A stretch of DNA of 64,000 bases, taken from the NCBI GenBank assembly GCA_032358255.1, contig JAULBX010020077.1:1-64000 (forward strand), read 5' to 3'. Origin of the DNA: Heterotrichella gracilis. Its lineage: Eukaryota; Sar; Xanthophyceae; Tribonematales; Xanthonemataceae. A model generated the notes under the pieces. That model worked only from the letters and a program-made list of their open reading frames with translations, did not search any database and was not told the DNA's origin. Position numbers and translations under genes: made by a program. Each line of letters starts with the position of its first letter. Position 1 is the first letter of the stretch. Below, one piece after another: positions 1-9,930 of this stretch.

Positions 1-77
<77 letters not shown>
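1..77. repeat. (AAT)n microsatellite at the window edge
   Basis: This is an uninterrupted run of the trinucleotide AAT/ATA, about 25 copies, at the extreme left end. It is a simple sequence repeat, not a telomere. It probably marks a place where the assembly or the window begins. It lies 3' of the minus-strand gene at 386-1740 and may obscure the end of that gene. Confidence 0.95.
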
Positions 78-79
<2 letters not shown>

Positions 80-385
80 GGCTGTACGGAATGTTTTGAT
101 GATAAAAGACGCAGATTTAATTATGGCGTTCAACGGTTGAGGCCACGAGTCAAATTTGAGAGAGGGTTGGGTTGAACCTCTATCATCATGATGTACCAGG
201 TAATGCTGGCCATTAAATAACATGTATATTAAATTTGTGTACGGCAGGGTGACCATCCCCTCATGCGCAGTTCCCTCCTGCCCAGGCACCATGAAATGCA
301 TGCCCTAAATTTGGTCTACAACGAGGGTCAGGTCCACTGTTCAGGGTTCTCTCTCTAGGGTTTAGGGTCCAGGGTTCTCCCCTAC

Positions 386-1740
386 CTGCCACGCGTCAAC
401 CTCTCCCTGGATGTGGTCCACAATGGCTGCCTTCACAGACGCGTGGGACATCTCCATGAGGGGTGGGGGGGCAGACACGCTGATTGGACCATAGTAGGCG
501 GTGGGGATGACGACACCATAGCCTCCGGTGGGGGGTGCGGCCTTGACGGGGGTGGGGGCGGTGGGGATGGCGCCAGCGTAGCCACCGGTGGGGGGTGCGG
601 CCTTGCTGGGGGTGGGGGAGTACGCGCCGGGGGTGGTGCGGGGACCTGAGATTGCTACCTCGGGGGCGCGTGGTGGTGGGGGGGATGAGTAGGTGGGGAC
701 GCGGGGTGGTGGGGAGAAATAGGTGGGGACAGGGGTCGGTGGGGACAGCACTGGCAGCTCCTCTTCTGGTGGGGGGGCGCCTGAGGCACGCACAAGGGGG
801 GAGGGTGTTAATCAGTGGTCACATTCATTTTTGGAAACGCATGTTTCAGTCTGCTTTGGTTGTACAACATGTGCATTGGTACATTGGCCAGGGGCATTCT
901 GTGCGCATGCAGCGACCAGTAAGCTGCCACTGGCCACAGACTGCGCAGCATGCCCCTAAGGCGTCAGCCACAGACTGCGCCGCATACCTCTCAGTGTTGA
1001 CAGGTGGAAGGCTTCCACGCTGTCAACACTGAGAGGTGTGCGGCGATTGGGTTAAACATGTCAAGGGTTGAAACAGGTGGCGACCATGTGAAGAAAGTGT
1101 GCAGATGAAGGATGCTTGCCTGGGTGCATGCGGCACAGTGTCAGGCCAGGTGGGTGCAAACCTGGTCATTTTGGCTTAGGGCATAAGAACGGTGTTTAGG
1201 GTTTGGGGTTCAGGGTTTAGGGTTTAAGGCTTACCGTGGAACAACTCCTTGATGTGCTCCCACTTTTGCTTGTGCAGGTCAAGCAGGCCAGACCCATAGC
1301 TGCCAGTGGCTGCAGGGAACAAAGTAAATCATAAATTCAAAACAGTGGTTGACGGACATATGTGCATGATTTTGCATTAATAGGGAATGACAACGCGCCT
1401 TGCAGGCCACATGCACGTGCTACGAGGAAAGAAGGGAACGCCCAAAGGTTGCAGTGCATGCATAACACACACAAAATACATAGCTTGAAAGCACCCTATG
1501 TATGTACAAACAATTTTAGCTTGTACACATGTGGAATGCCATCCATTGGATGTATGTGGGCACACCACCCATGAGAACAGCCTTGGCTATGTGGGAATGC
1601 CATCCATACAGTGGGACCCATGTTTAGGGTTTAAGGTTTTAGGGTTTAGGATGCATGCGTGCACACTCACCTTGTGCCTGATGGGCGTAGGCCACACACA
1701 GCAGTGCCAGCAGGGCTGATGCCGCCACGTGGCGCGTCAT
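386..1740 (-). CDS. Secreted proline-rich protein (extensin-like), 3' end not resolved
   Basis: Three exons are supported on the minus strand: 1671-1740, 1235-1309 and 386-780, with GT-AG borders and phases 1, 1 and 0. Exon 1 encodes a hydrophobic signal peptide (MTRHVAASALLALLCVAYA) with a likely cut after AYA. Exon 2 is charged (KQKWEHIKELF). Exon 3 is very rich in proline, with SPPPP-like blocks and two repeats of a KAAPPTGGY motif, then a short acidic tail. This resembles hydroxyproline-rich cell-wall or extracellular-matrix glycoproteins, which is an inference from composition only. Exon 3 ends at a good donor (GTAGGG). A possible next exon starts near 277 (acceptor GGGCAG), but the sequence then becomes AT-rich and I cannot find a convincing end. 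The introns carry TTTAGGG motifs and the hairpin at 978-1045. Confidence 0.6.
978..1045. repeat. Near-perfect 68-nt hairpin (inverted repeat)
   Basis: The 25-nt left arm at 978-1002 pairs with 1021-1045 with one mismatch. The 18 bases between contain a further palindrome (GTGGAAG/CTTCCAC), so the whole 68 nt folds into one long stem with almost no loop. It lies in the second intron of the minus-strand secreted-protein gene. A short related piece (CCACAGACTGCGC) occurs just upstream near 935-950 and again at 968-980. It could be a small foldback element or a small-RNA precursor; the sequence alone does not decide. Confidence 0.8.
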
Positions 1741-3347
1741 GGCTGTTGGCGAGGGTTGGCGGCAACCCTAGGCGAGGGTTTCCTGTCGACGTAGGCGAGG
1801 AAGTCCTGTGCAGGTGCACACATCACAGTGAGCTGGCTACCAGTAAGAATTTCTCGTAGGTATTAGACTTCCCGGTTTAGCGGCGCCACCGTGGGTGCAC
1901 AGGTACACAGGTTTGATGATCGCCACAGCCCACTGGCTGCATTTCAGATTTTGCACCTGACTGGGCTCTAGTTAGAGCAAAAGGGTGTCTTGACCACATG
2001 GGGGCGGTCAAGATCTGAAACTACCAAGATTTAACGCCAACCACTGCTACCAGGGAAGCGTGTAGGCTAGGAATAAGCTAGGACGTGGTGCCACACAGGG
2101 AACCCCATGCACAGTGGCTGCGTGTGCCTAGTGGTTGCAACTTGCAGTTGCTATCAAAAGTTGCAGCAAGGTGTGGGGTGTGGGGCGTCAGTATACCTGG
2201 ATGGGCAAGCTTCGTCTTTGGAGACCGGTGGTACTTGGTAGTGTTTCAGGAAGCAGAGCAAGCTTGGCCGTGGAGCTGGAGTGTCGAGAACTTTTTGCCG
2301 AGTGTTGTCCCACAGGGCACCGCTTTATAGGAAGCTGCTTGCTTCTGAACTTTGATGAACGCTGCGCCAGCCGGGTACCTCGTTGGATGTGCGTCCCTGG
2401 GTGGGTAGAGCCTCCGCTGAGCATCAACCAAGCCTTGAGCCGCCTGTGTGACTCTGGGCTGTGCGAACCCCTGTACACATGCATTGTGCACATGCGTGAC
2501 CCAGGCACGGCTTGGATCGACACCACAAAGCACACGCATGCCACACGGGCAACTGCAGCGGCATATCTCGGTACCTGCCGCGTGAGCAGCTGTGCGTCGT
2601 GACTACAACATGTTGTGTACACGTTTGCCGCTGGTTGCTCTGATCGGGGCCTGCCAATGTGCACAGCAATGTAGTGCGCACAAGACGCATGTGGACGTGT
2701 CACGTGGCAGAATGGTTGCATGGCGTACGGCGGCCCGTGCACATGCAGCACACATGGAGCGGGGGCAGCGATCGCTCGCTCCGCGCGCCCGGATCTTTGC
2801 AACAGAAAGCCCGGGTTTTCCCCATGTGAAACCCTTCTAGGGTTTTCGATGGCTTTCCAAGCTCTGAGCTGGCAGCTCGCCTTGCAACGAACTGTAAACC
2901 CAACAAAAGACGGTTTCTTCTACCTCTCCTTTCACCAGCTCCGAATTATTCCGTCCCTGTCCTCACTGTCCTCACTGCTACCTCTCAGCGACGAGACTTC
3001 ACTGTGAATTTGTATGCATGCATGCATGCATACGCGCTGGTTGTAGTTTCTTTGAAAGCCCGTACATCCTAGCGCGCAAGCTGCCCAGCCGGCTGCCATC
3101 GACATCTTATTATATTCCAAGGCAGCCCACGTTCCCTCCACCGCTTCCTCTCCAGTTCTTTGGGCTCAGCCTTTGAGTGTACCCACTCTGTACCCATTCC
3201 TATCTCCCACCGCTTAGTCTACCATCAGGGTGCCCCTGGCTATCACCTGCGGTGTTTTCACTAACTCCACTTGCACCCCTTGAACCCAACCAGCCTGGCA
3301 AACCCACCACCAGCCCACAGCCACACCCAGCATCCCCACACCCCCAC
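1741..3347. other. Intergenic region between divergent genes
   Basis: This 1.6-kb spacer separates the start of the secreted-protein gene (minus) from the thioesterase start (plus), so it should hold both promoters. I see no gene-like coding pattern. It includes a palindromic (TGCA)n tract near 3011-3032 and a pyrimidine-rich stretch from about 3130 to 3345 just before the thioesterase start. Confidence 0.6.
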
Positions 3348-5105
3348 ATGGCCCAAAACCACGCCTTTGGGCCCGAGATAGGCGCAGCCTTCTTACAGTG
3401 GCTAGTGACTCAGCATGACGCGGGGTTCGATGCCAACGCCACCCACTGCTTTGACTCCACTGCGCTGTATGGGTTGAAGGACATCCGGTGCAGCAAGGGG
3501 CGCATGCAGTGCACCATGCCCGTGGGGGAGCGTGTCCAAAATCGATATGGGACGCTGCACGGGGGCTGCATAGGTGAGTGACGGGGTCATGCAGTTGTTA
3601 TAACAGGAGTGTAAGCAGATCTAGGTTATGTCCAATGTATTGTGGACACGCGTGTTTGCACATCTATATGCATGCGTATGGACCAATGAGCTGCTGGAAC
3701 CCATCGGGACGCAGGTACAGCGGTGTGATGTATGGTAACCCCTTCATGCAATTGCTCATGTCCCATGAGTACTGAACATGGGTCGGAAATGCACGCCTCA
3801 GCTGCAACTCACCACCCACACCCCCACCGCGTGGCCCCTCCCCCACCCCCCCACCCATTAACACCAACCATTCACCCCTGCAGCCTAGTGCGTACGGTCT
3901 CACCTAGGCTCCATCTCATCAGCTTCATACGCATGTCCCACTCCCCACCCCACCACCATCCTCCGCCGCACACCACCACCACCGCCCACCCCACCCCTTG
4001 TAGCTACCCTTGTGGTCACCGTAACTAGCGCCGCCCTGGCCACCATCTCTGATCGCTCCACTACCCCACTCCCACCCAACCCTCCACTCACCACCCACCG
4101 CACCACCCGACCCCACCCACCATCATCCACCCACCACTACCCTCCATTCCCCCTGCGACCTCCCCTCACCCCCCACCCCAACCCCTCGCAGCTACCCTAG
4201 TCGACACCGTGACAAGTGCCGCCCTGGCCACCATCTCTGAGCGCACCGGTGTGAGCATCAGCATCAGCACAGACTACCTCACAGCCATGCCGGGGGGCGA
4301 GGACGTGGAGATAGATGCGCAGGTGAGTGCAACCCTAAACCCTAAACCCTATGGCCCTATGGCCCTATGGCCCTATGGCCCTAAACGAGGACGCGGAGAT
4401 GGATGGGCAGCTGGGTACCTGGCCCTGCGTGTTCGCCCTCCTGTGCGCAAAATGACTTTTGTTGCTCATCCCCCTGCCAATGCATTGAATCGCATAAAAA
4501 ATCCTGGACCTTGGACGGCAATCCCTTTCATACATGCCCTACCCAGCAAATGCCAATAGACAGAAGATGAAATGGATGCACCATTGCCATGCTCAACATC
4601 ATGGCCCTAAACCCAGCAATGATGCATCATCGTCGCTCAAATCCTTAACCCTAGACATCTGTACCCTAACGCAACTCCCTTAACCCAATGGCCCTAAACC
4701 CTAATGGTGCACAAGCGGTGAAGGTTGGGCGCACCCTGGCCACTATCAATTGCGGCCTGTTCCAGAAGTCAGCAGGGTTCACGAGTTAGGGTTGACTCCT
4801 TTGGCAATCCTAAACCCAGTAATGATGATTTATGGTCTCCCAAAATTCCTATACCCTAGACAACAGTACCTGGAACCTAATGGGCCCTAAACCCTAATTG
4901 TGCGCAGGTGGTGAAGGTTGGTCGCACCCTGGCCACCATCAAGTGCGACCTGTACAGGAAGTCGACAGGGCAGCTGGTGGCGCAGGGGAAGCACACCAAG
5001 TTCATGTCACCCACGGAAACGGGAATCACCGAGGGCATGCGCCAGCTGGCGAAGGCACAGGCAGAGGGCACTGCGGACGCGTCGCAACTACACGCAAAGT
5101 TGTGA
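3348..5105 (+). CDS. ACOT13-like hotdog-fold acyl-CoA thioesterase
   Basis: Exons are 3348-3573, 4192-4322 and 4908-5105, with phases joining cleanly (185 aa). The protein matches the thioesterase superfamily member 2/ACOT13 (PaaI-like) hotdog family, which hydrolyses medium- and long-chain acyl-CoA. Visible signatures are NRYGTLHGGCIATLVDT around residues 65-81, carrying the hotdog HGG motif and the catalytic Asp region, a strand SISTDYLTAMP, and the C-terminal strands GRTLATIKCDLY and GKHTKFM. The chosen ATG at 3348 gives a normal-length protein. An in-frame upstream extension rich in Pro exists but is not needed. No obvious transit peptide is present, so a cytosolic or mitochondrial site is open. 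Its introns contain decayed second copies of exon 2 and exon 3 starts, and the 3' flank contains a copy of the gene end. Confidence 0.9.
4002..4057 (+). repeat. Exon echo: copy of thioesterase exon 2 start
   Basis: Intron 1 contains a near-copy of the acceptor and first ~50 bases of exon 2 (compare 4191-4246), including the run GCCGCCCTGGCCACCATCTC. A few substitutions are present and it lacks the rest of the exon. It is not expected to be coding because the real copy at 4192 continues into the conserved domain. Confidence 0.85.
4705..4777 (+). repeat. Exon echo: copy of thioesterase exon 3 start
   Basis: Intron 2 contains a degraded copy of the first ~65 bases of exon 3 (compare 4899-4973), including GTGAAGGTTGG and GCACCCTGGCCAC. 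The flanking CCCTAAACCCTAA linker that precedes the true exon also precedes the copy, so the duplicated unit includes intron sequence. The copy's acceptor is mutated (CACAAG rather than CGCAG). Confidence 0.85.
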
Positions 5106-6239
5106 CGTAGCAGATGGCAGTGTGGATGTGGCAATGCTGTGGGCGTGAATGGGAAGCATGTTGCGGGCGTGGTGGGGGGTGGGTGGAGGCTGTGTTTTTG
5201 GTGGCGCGTCCGCAGATAAGGTTGTGAAGACCCTTGCATGCCCGCGGGCGATGGTCGCAGGGCTCGTGGCCACGGAGACGTGGATCACTGTAGGCGTGCG
5301 GCACAGGGCACAGGCGAATGGCACTGTGAAGGCATAGCATCTGTGGGCAAAGCTGTGACGCACCAGGTGGCGCAGCTTCAATCAAGTGCGGGAAGCACAT
5401 TGCTGGTTGCATGGCGATTGGGATTGCAAGGCGGGGTAGCCATGCGGCCAGATTGACACTGCCCAATCATCATCCTAGCAGTCCATTGCGTTTGTAGACA
5501 TTGCTCGCATTTGCAATTCCGTCTGCCGCTCTGTGTTGTGGGAGCATTTGAGTCACAACCCCGCAGCCTTAATGGGGCTGGATTGCTTTTCTGGTCTTCA
5601 ATTCAATGGTAGCTCCGCCCTGATTCTTCACTACAAACCTCTGAGTGTAAAGACGTTTTTTTTTGCTCGCATTGAATTTCATTAGTTTTGTGTTGCACCA
5701 CGTATAGCTGTATGTACGTATACTGCTATAACTGCTTGCTTTCATGGCCTCAGAGCGACATGTACAACTCACTGAATGCACAACTTACTGACAATTACAT
5801 GCACATGTGTGCAACATGTGTGCAATCATGCAATTGCCTTTTGCCCAGCAGCATGCCAGCAGGACGCATTAACAGCTTTTTTTTGGCATTCAAACGCGTG
5901 TCGGTACGCCGTTGACCAAAATGGGTGCGTTACATGGCACCAATCGTCACCAGGCGTTTGTGGTTTAGGATTTAGCCTCGCACTTGCCAGCTGCGGGTTT
6001 CGCTGCACTGCTCAGCATTTAGGCGTTGCCAAGTGGTCTTCTCAATATTCTTACGTGATAACTCGGTAATGTTACAGAACCTGAATGGCTGGATTATCTC
6101 TTGAGTGTACCTTGAAATAATCTTCGCACACATACACTCGCCACATTTCTGCCCCATGGGCCCTGCGACCTCCCCACACAGCCCGCACCCTCCTCAATCC
6201 CCATGCCCTCACCCCTTCTTCACCGTCTCCCAGGCGCCT
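5106..6239. other. Convergent spacer with an echo of the thioesterase 3' end
   Basis: This 1.1-kb region lies between the stops of the thioesterase and the methyltransferase. Bases 5300-5365 resemble the last part of thioesterase exon 3, including a copy of its stop context (AAGCTGTGACG against AAGTTGTGACG). The remainder, about 5460-6239, holds 3'-UTR-type sequence. I see no gene in it. Confidence 0.6.
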
Positions 6240-9200
6240 TCACTCCTTCTTCACCAGGCACACCACGCACTTAAACGCCCCCTCCCCCTCCATCCCCACC
6301 TCCAGATCTAGATCTCCATGCACACCCACAACCTCAAAACCGGTGAAGTGGGCCAACAGCTGGATCTCCTGCAGCACAAACAACATATATAGATGAATTA
6401 TTCTTAAAGTAACTGAGGCGTTTCAGTACTTCAACATTTAAGCCGGTGAAGTACGCATGCAATTGAATCTCCTGCGACACATATGAATCCCAACATTAAA
6501 ACAGGAAAAAGGTGAACACTTACTGCGCATGCAGCTGGAACTCGTACACGGCACACAGCGGGTAAAACTTACAAAAAGTAATATAACATAGATAATAGTA
6601 TATGTTGAATGGATAGAAATATAGTGCAGCCTGCTCTCCTCCAACTGGCAGAAGGGTGAAGGAAGAGGAGGTAGAGTAACACCCCCTCCACACCCACCTG
6701 CAATCATGTACTGCCACCCCCGCCACCCACCACACCACCCACCTGCATGGTGTACTGCCGCTGCTGCACAACGTCCTCTGCGCATTGCACCACCTCCGTC
6801 CCCTGGTACAGCGTCATGCCAACAGTGCGGAACAGGACCTGCAAGTGTTGGAGTTAGGATCTAAGGTTTCAGGCTTTAGGGCTGCTGCTTCGCACTGGTA
6901 CAGTGTCAGGCCATTGCTCCCTAAAACCTAACTTACACCCTAGCCTCCCCACCTGTGACAGCGGGCCAAAGCCCCAAACTCTAATCCGCAAACCCTAAAC
7001 TCTGGCAGCAGATCCAAGCAACCCTCACCCTCTGTGGCGACTCTAAACCCTAGAGTCAAGCCCTACACCCCACCTGTGACATGGGGTCGAAGTAGTCCTC
7101 CGCCCTCCCCCACTCCACCAGCACGCGCTTGTCCCCTTGCTCGGCATCCCAGGCATCGGAGTAATCGGGGCTGCTGGTCTCCATCTGGCCATCAAACAAA
7201 TCCCAGGGATGGGGCAGCTCGATGACGAACAAACCCCCAGGCTGCAGCGCTCTGGAAGGGGAAACAATACAAGATGGGTGGGTTGCAGGGTGGCGACAGG
7301 TGGCAGTGACAGTTAATATGGACAAAAACCAGGGTTTGAATTGAGAGAGAAAGTAGACATTGGTATCCATCTGGCCGTCACACAAATCCCAGGGGCGGGC
7401 AACGCGATGATGTCAACCCACAGTGCATGCACACCATAAGCCCACCTGTGCATGAGAATGACACAACCCTAGACCTTGAACCCTACACCTCATGCACACC
7501 TGTACCCGCAGCGCATGCACTCCTGCACACCCTAAACCCTAGGTCCTGAACCCTCGACCCAAGGGCCCAAACTCTAGGCCACAGACCCTGCACCCTGGAC
7601 CCACCTGTGTACGCATCGCATGCACTCCAGCGCGTCCTGATTGTCCCGCAGGTGCGCAAAGGTGCCCAGCAGGCAGGCAGCAATGCTCACCTGGTCGCCA
7701 TCCTACACAAATGGGGGTAGCATTTGGATTGTAGGGTTTGGGGTGCGTAACTGTGCCCAGGAGGCAGCCAGCGATGCTCACCGGGTCGCCATCCTACACA
7801 AATGTGGTCACCATTTGGAACCTAGGGTTTGGGGTGCGCAACTGAGCCCAGGAGTATCATGATGGTGTCACATGATTTGACTCGCATCAATCATCATGTT
7901 GGTTCAGCGAACCACGCATGTGGTTTAGTGTCGTGTCATGGCGTAGGTGATGCACTCCATTGACCCCTAGACCTTCGACGTTACCCTTGTTAGCCCATGT
8001 CCCCCAGCCACAAGTTGACCCGCACCCCAACATTCGCCCTGTCGCGCGCAGCCAAACCCTAAACCCTAAGCCCTACACCCTTACCGTCACCCTGAAATTG
8101 GCCATGCACGTCTCCTAGCCAGAAGCTGACCTGCATCCTACACCCTACACCCTACACCCTCACCGGTACTCTGAAGTTGGCCATATCCCCAAGCCAAAAG
8201 TTGACCTGCACCCCCGCCTCCCTGGCCCTGTCACGCGCATACTCCAGCATCTCCTCTTGCAAGTCCAGGGCATATGACTTAATGCCCTGGGCGGCAATAG
8301 TGGTGGCATGGTGGGCCGGCCCGCAGCTGCGCATGGCGACGGGAGAGGGTCAAGAAGCTGACAGGGTTTAGAGTCGTGGCGTAGTGCAGGGGGCATAGCT
8401 GTGCAGAGCAACGGGAGGGTTTAAGCTTAGGGTTTAAGGCATATGACACTATCCCCTGGCTGGCAGTGGTGGTGACATGCTCCACAGGGTTCAAGGTTTA
8501 GGGTTTAGGCATGTGGTTAGGGTTGTGATGGTTACTGTGTAAACAGTAACCATAAGTATAGTCAGAACACATGCCCATCCCATAATAATTGAAGTGGGCA
8601 CGCTGTACAGGTGGCAGAGCATTGGTTGGGGTGCTTCAGGCTTAACACTGCAATGTGCCTATTGATAGGGTCCACCTTCATGAGCTGGGCGTTGTGCTTA
8701 CCCAGTCTAGTGTTGAGGACTGTGATTTAGGGTTTAGGGTTTAGGATGCTCACCCAAGCTCCAGGAAGCTTGCCGGTTGCTCCCCGCCACAGTACTTTTG
8801 GTAGGCGTTGAGCAGGAACTGGGCCTGTGGTGGTGGGTCAGGGCATGCGTCTCATGGCATTGCGCAATGGCATTGGTATTGGGCAATGGCAATGGCAGTG
8901 GCAGTGGCAACGCTTGAGAGGTCATTTACAGCAAAGCACAACATGCGGCAAAAGACAGTGCTGTCAGCACTACATTTCCAAGCGCAAAAACAGATGTTTT
9001 AGAGCGTTGAGCAGGTACTTGACACGCAGGGTTTGGTATCAAGCTCTGAGTCATGGCAATGCGCGGCACCCTGTCACACATTGCAATGCACCCACAACAG
9101 AAGGTGTCTAACACGTGGTCTATCCAGCTGCATTCCAGGATATGATTCTTATCAGCATTCACCCTTAGTTTGTTTCTTACCTCTTGTTGGTAGTCCCTGT

Positions 9201-9507
9201 AGCTGAAAGCCACGTCATACACCGCTGGGTTGGCATAGATGGACTCCGTAGCAACAGCTAGCTCGGTAGCGGTGCAATACCGTGCCACGTTCCTCTGCTG
9301 GTGTGAAGCATGTTGTTGCTGAGACGAGTGGTGCTGCTTCAGTGGGTGGGCTATCCCTCTGTGGCTAGGTGTGTGGACGCCATGCGTGGCGGCATGGTGG
9401 GTGGGGATGGGATGGCAGTGGCGAGCGACCGCTGCCAGGCTGTGGTTTGCCCGGCTGAGCCCCGGCATCGAGAAGGGCTGGCACCGTCGCCAGCAGTGCT
9501 GCAGCAT
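6240..9507 (-). CDS. Class I SAM-dependent methyltransferase, organelle-type leader
   Basis: Seven exons on the minus strand: 9181-9507, 8754-8824, 8164-8326, 7605-7702, 7074-7251, 6743-6838 and 6240-6368 (353 aa, all phases consistent). The Rossmann-fold methyltransferase signature is clear: motif I FLELGCGPAHHA, motif II region SYALDLQEEMLEYA, an acidic GDMANF segment, and a post-motif strand LQPGGLFVIELPHPW. The end YTMQEIQLLAHFTGFEVVG is typical of Methyltransf_11/25 enzymes. The first ~75 residues are His-, Ser- and Gln-rich with few acidic residues, suggesting an organelle transit peptide. The true ATG is at 9507; an upstream in-frame TTG is not a start. The substrate is not predictable. 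Introns are full of partial copies of its own exons. It diverges from MFAP1 across about 420 bp. Confidence 0.85.
6438..6552 (-). repeat. Two echoes of methyltransferase exon 7 start
   Basis: Reading the minus strand, 6438-6482 and 6523-6552 both resemble the start of the last exon (6368 downward; CAG|GAGATCCAGCTG). The first keeps an acceptor-like CGCAG and a recognisable TACTTCACCGGC. The second could be mistaken for an exon, but its frame runs straight into TAA. Joining exon 6 directly to 6368 gives the family-typical sequence. Confidence 0.75.
7340..8475 (-). repeat. Cluster of echoes of methyltransferase exons 3, 4 and 5
   Basis: Several partial exon copies lie within the introns: 7340-7400 resembles exon 5 (compare 7170-7235); 7496-7540 resembles the 3' side of exon 4; 7745-7800 resembles the 5' side of exon 4 including its TGTGTAGGATGGCGACC junction; 8018-8050 and 8105-8140 resemble the 3' side of exon 3 (compare 8175-8215); 8425-8475 resembles the 5' half of exon 3. 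All are truncated and diverged, and several abut CCCTAAA or TTTAGGG runs. The real exons lie between these copies. The span given covers the cluster, not one repeat. Confidence 0.75.
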
Positions 9508-9930
9508 GGCTGGGTGGGTGGCTTGCAACAGACCTTGAACACCGTGTGTGAGTGCACGGGTCCCTTGCTCAGTGACTGGCCTTCAGTGTGTTTTGTCAAG
9601 GGAGGAAAGTGCTACTGTTGGCTCAAGAGTAAAACTACAGAGCGCATCATTGTGAAGCAATGCGTGACTATGTGGAGCAGCAACGAGTGCACGCCAAACA
9701 GGCCACCTTGGGGGGGCCGAACGGTGGCAGTGCCGCCTAGGACTGCACTGAACTGTCCATTCAGTCTCATAAAGGCGAATCCCTCACTTGGGTCACCAGA
9801 GTTTATAAGATCCGTGTTTTACAACCAGCATATTTCCAGCTGCTAGGTAACTCAGGCTGACCTCGGTTACAGCATGACACTGGCTTGTGCCATCCACTGA
9901 CCCACTGGTTTATCAGCACCGTCAGCCACC
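9508..9930. promoter_or_regulatory. Shared divergent promoter region
   Basis: This 423-bp spacer separates the methyltransferase ATG (minus) from the MFAP1 ATG (plus) and must contain both promoters. No TATA box or other element could be assigned with confidence. The MFAP1 start has a good context (CCACCATGTC). Confidence 0.5.

Noticed and set aside
1-77. AAT run as a chromosome end
   Set aside because: It is a trinucleotide microsatellite; the telomere-type motif here is TTTAGGG.
362-649. Overlapping Gly-rich open frames on the plus strand opposite the proline-rich exon
   Set aside because: They are antisense shadows of the proline codons; only the minus strand has a signal peptide exon and consistent splice phases.
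3177-3347. Upstream in-frame extension of the thioesterase
   Set aside because: The extra 57 codons are Pro/Ser-rich with no homology, while the ATG at 3348 gives the normal family length. A targeting role cannot be fully excluded.
6520-6560. Possible extra methyltransferase exon (YEFQLHAQ)
   Set aside because: It runs directly into TAA in frame and is a copy of the last exon's start; skipping it gives the family-typical sequence.
9508-9528. Start of the methyltransferase seven codons further upstream
   Set aside because: That codon is TTG, not ATG; the first ATG is at 9507.
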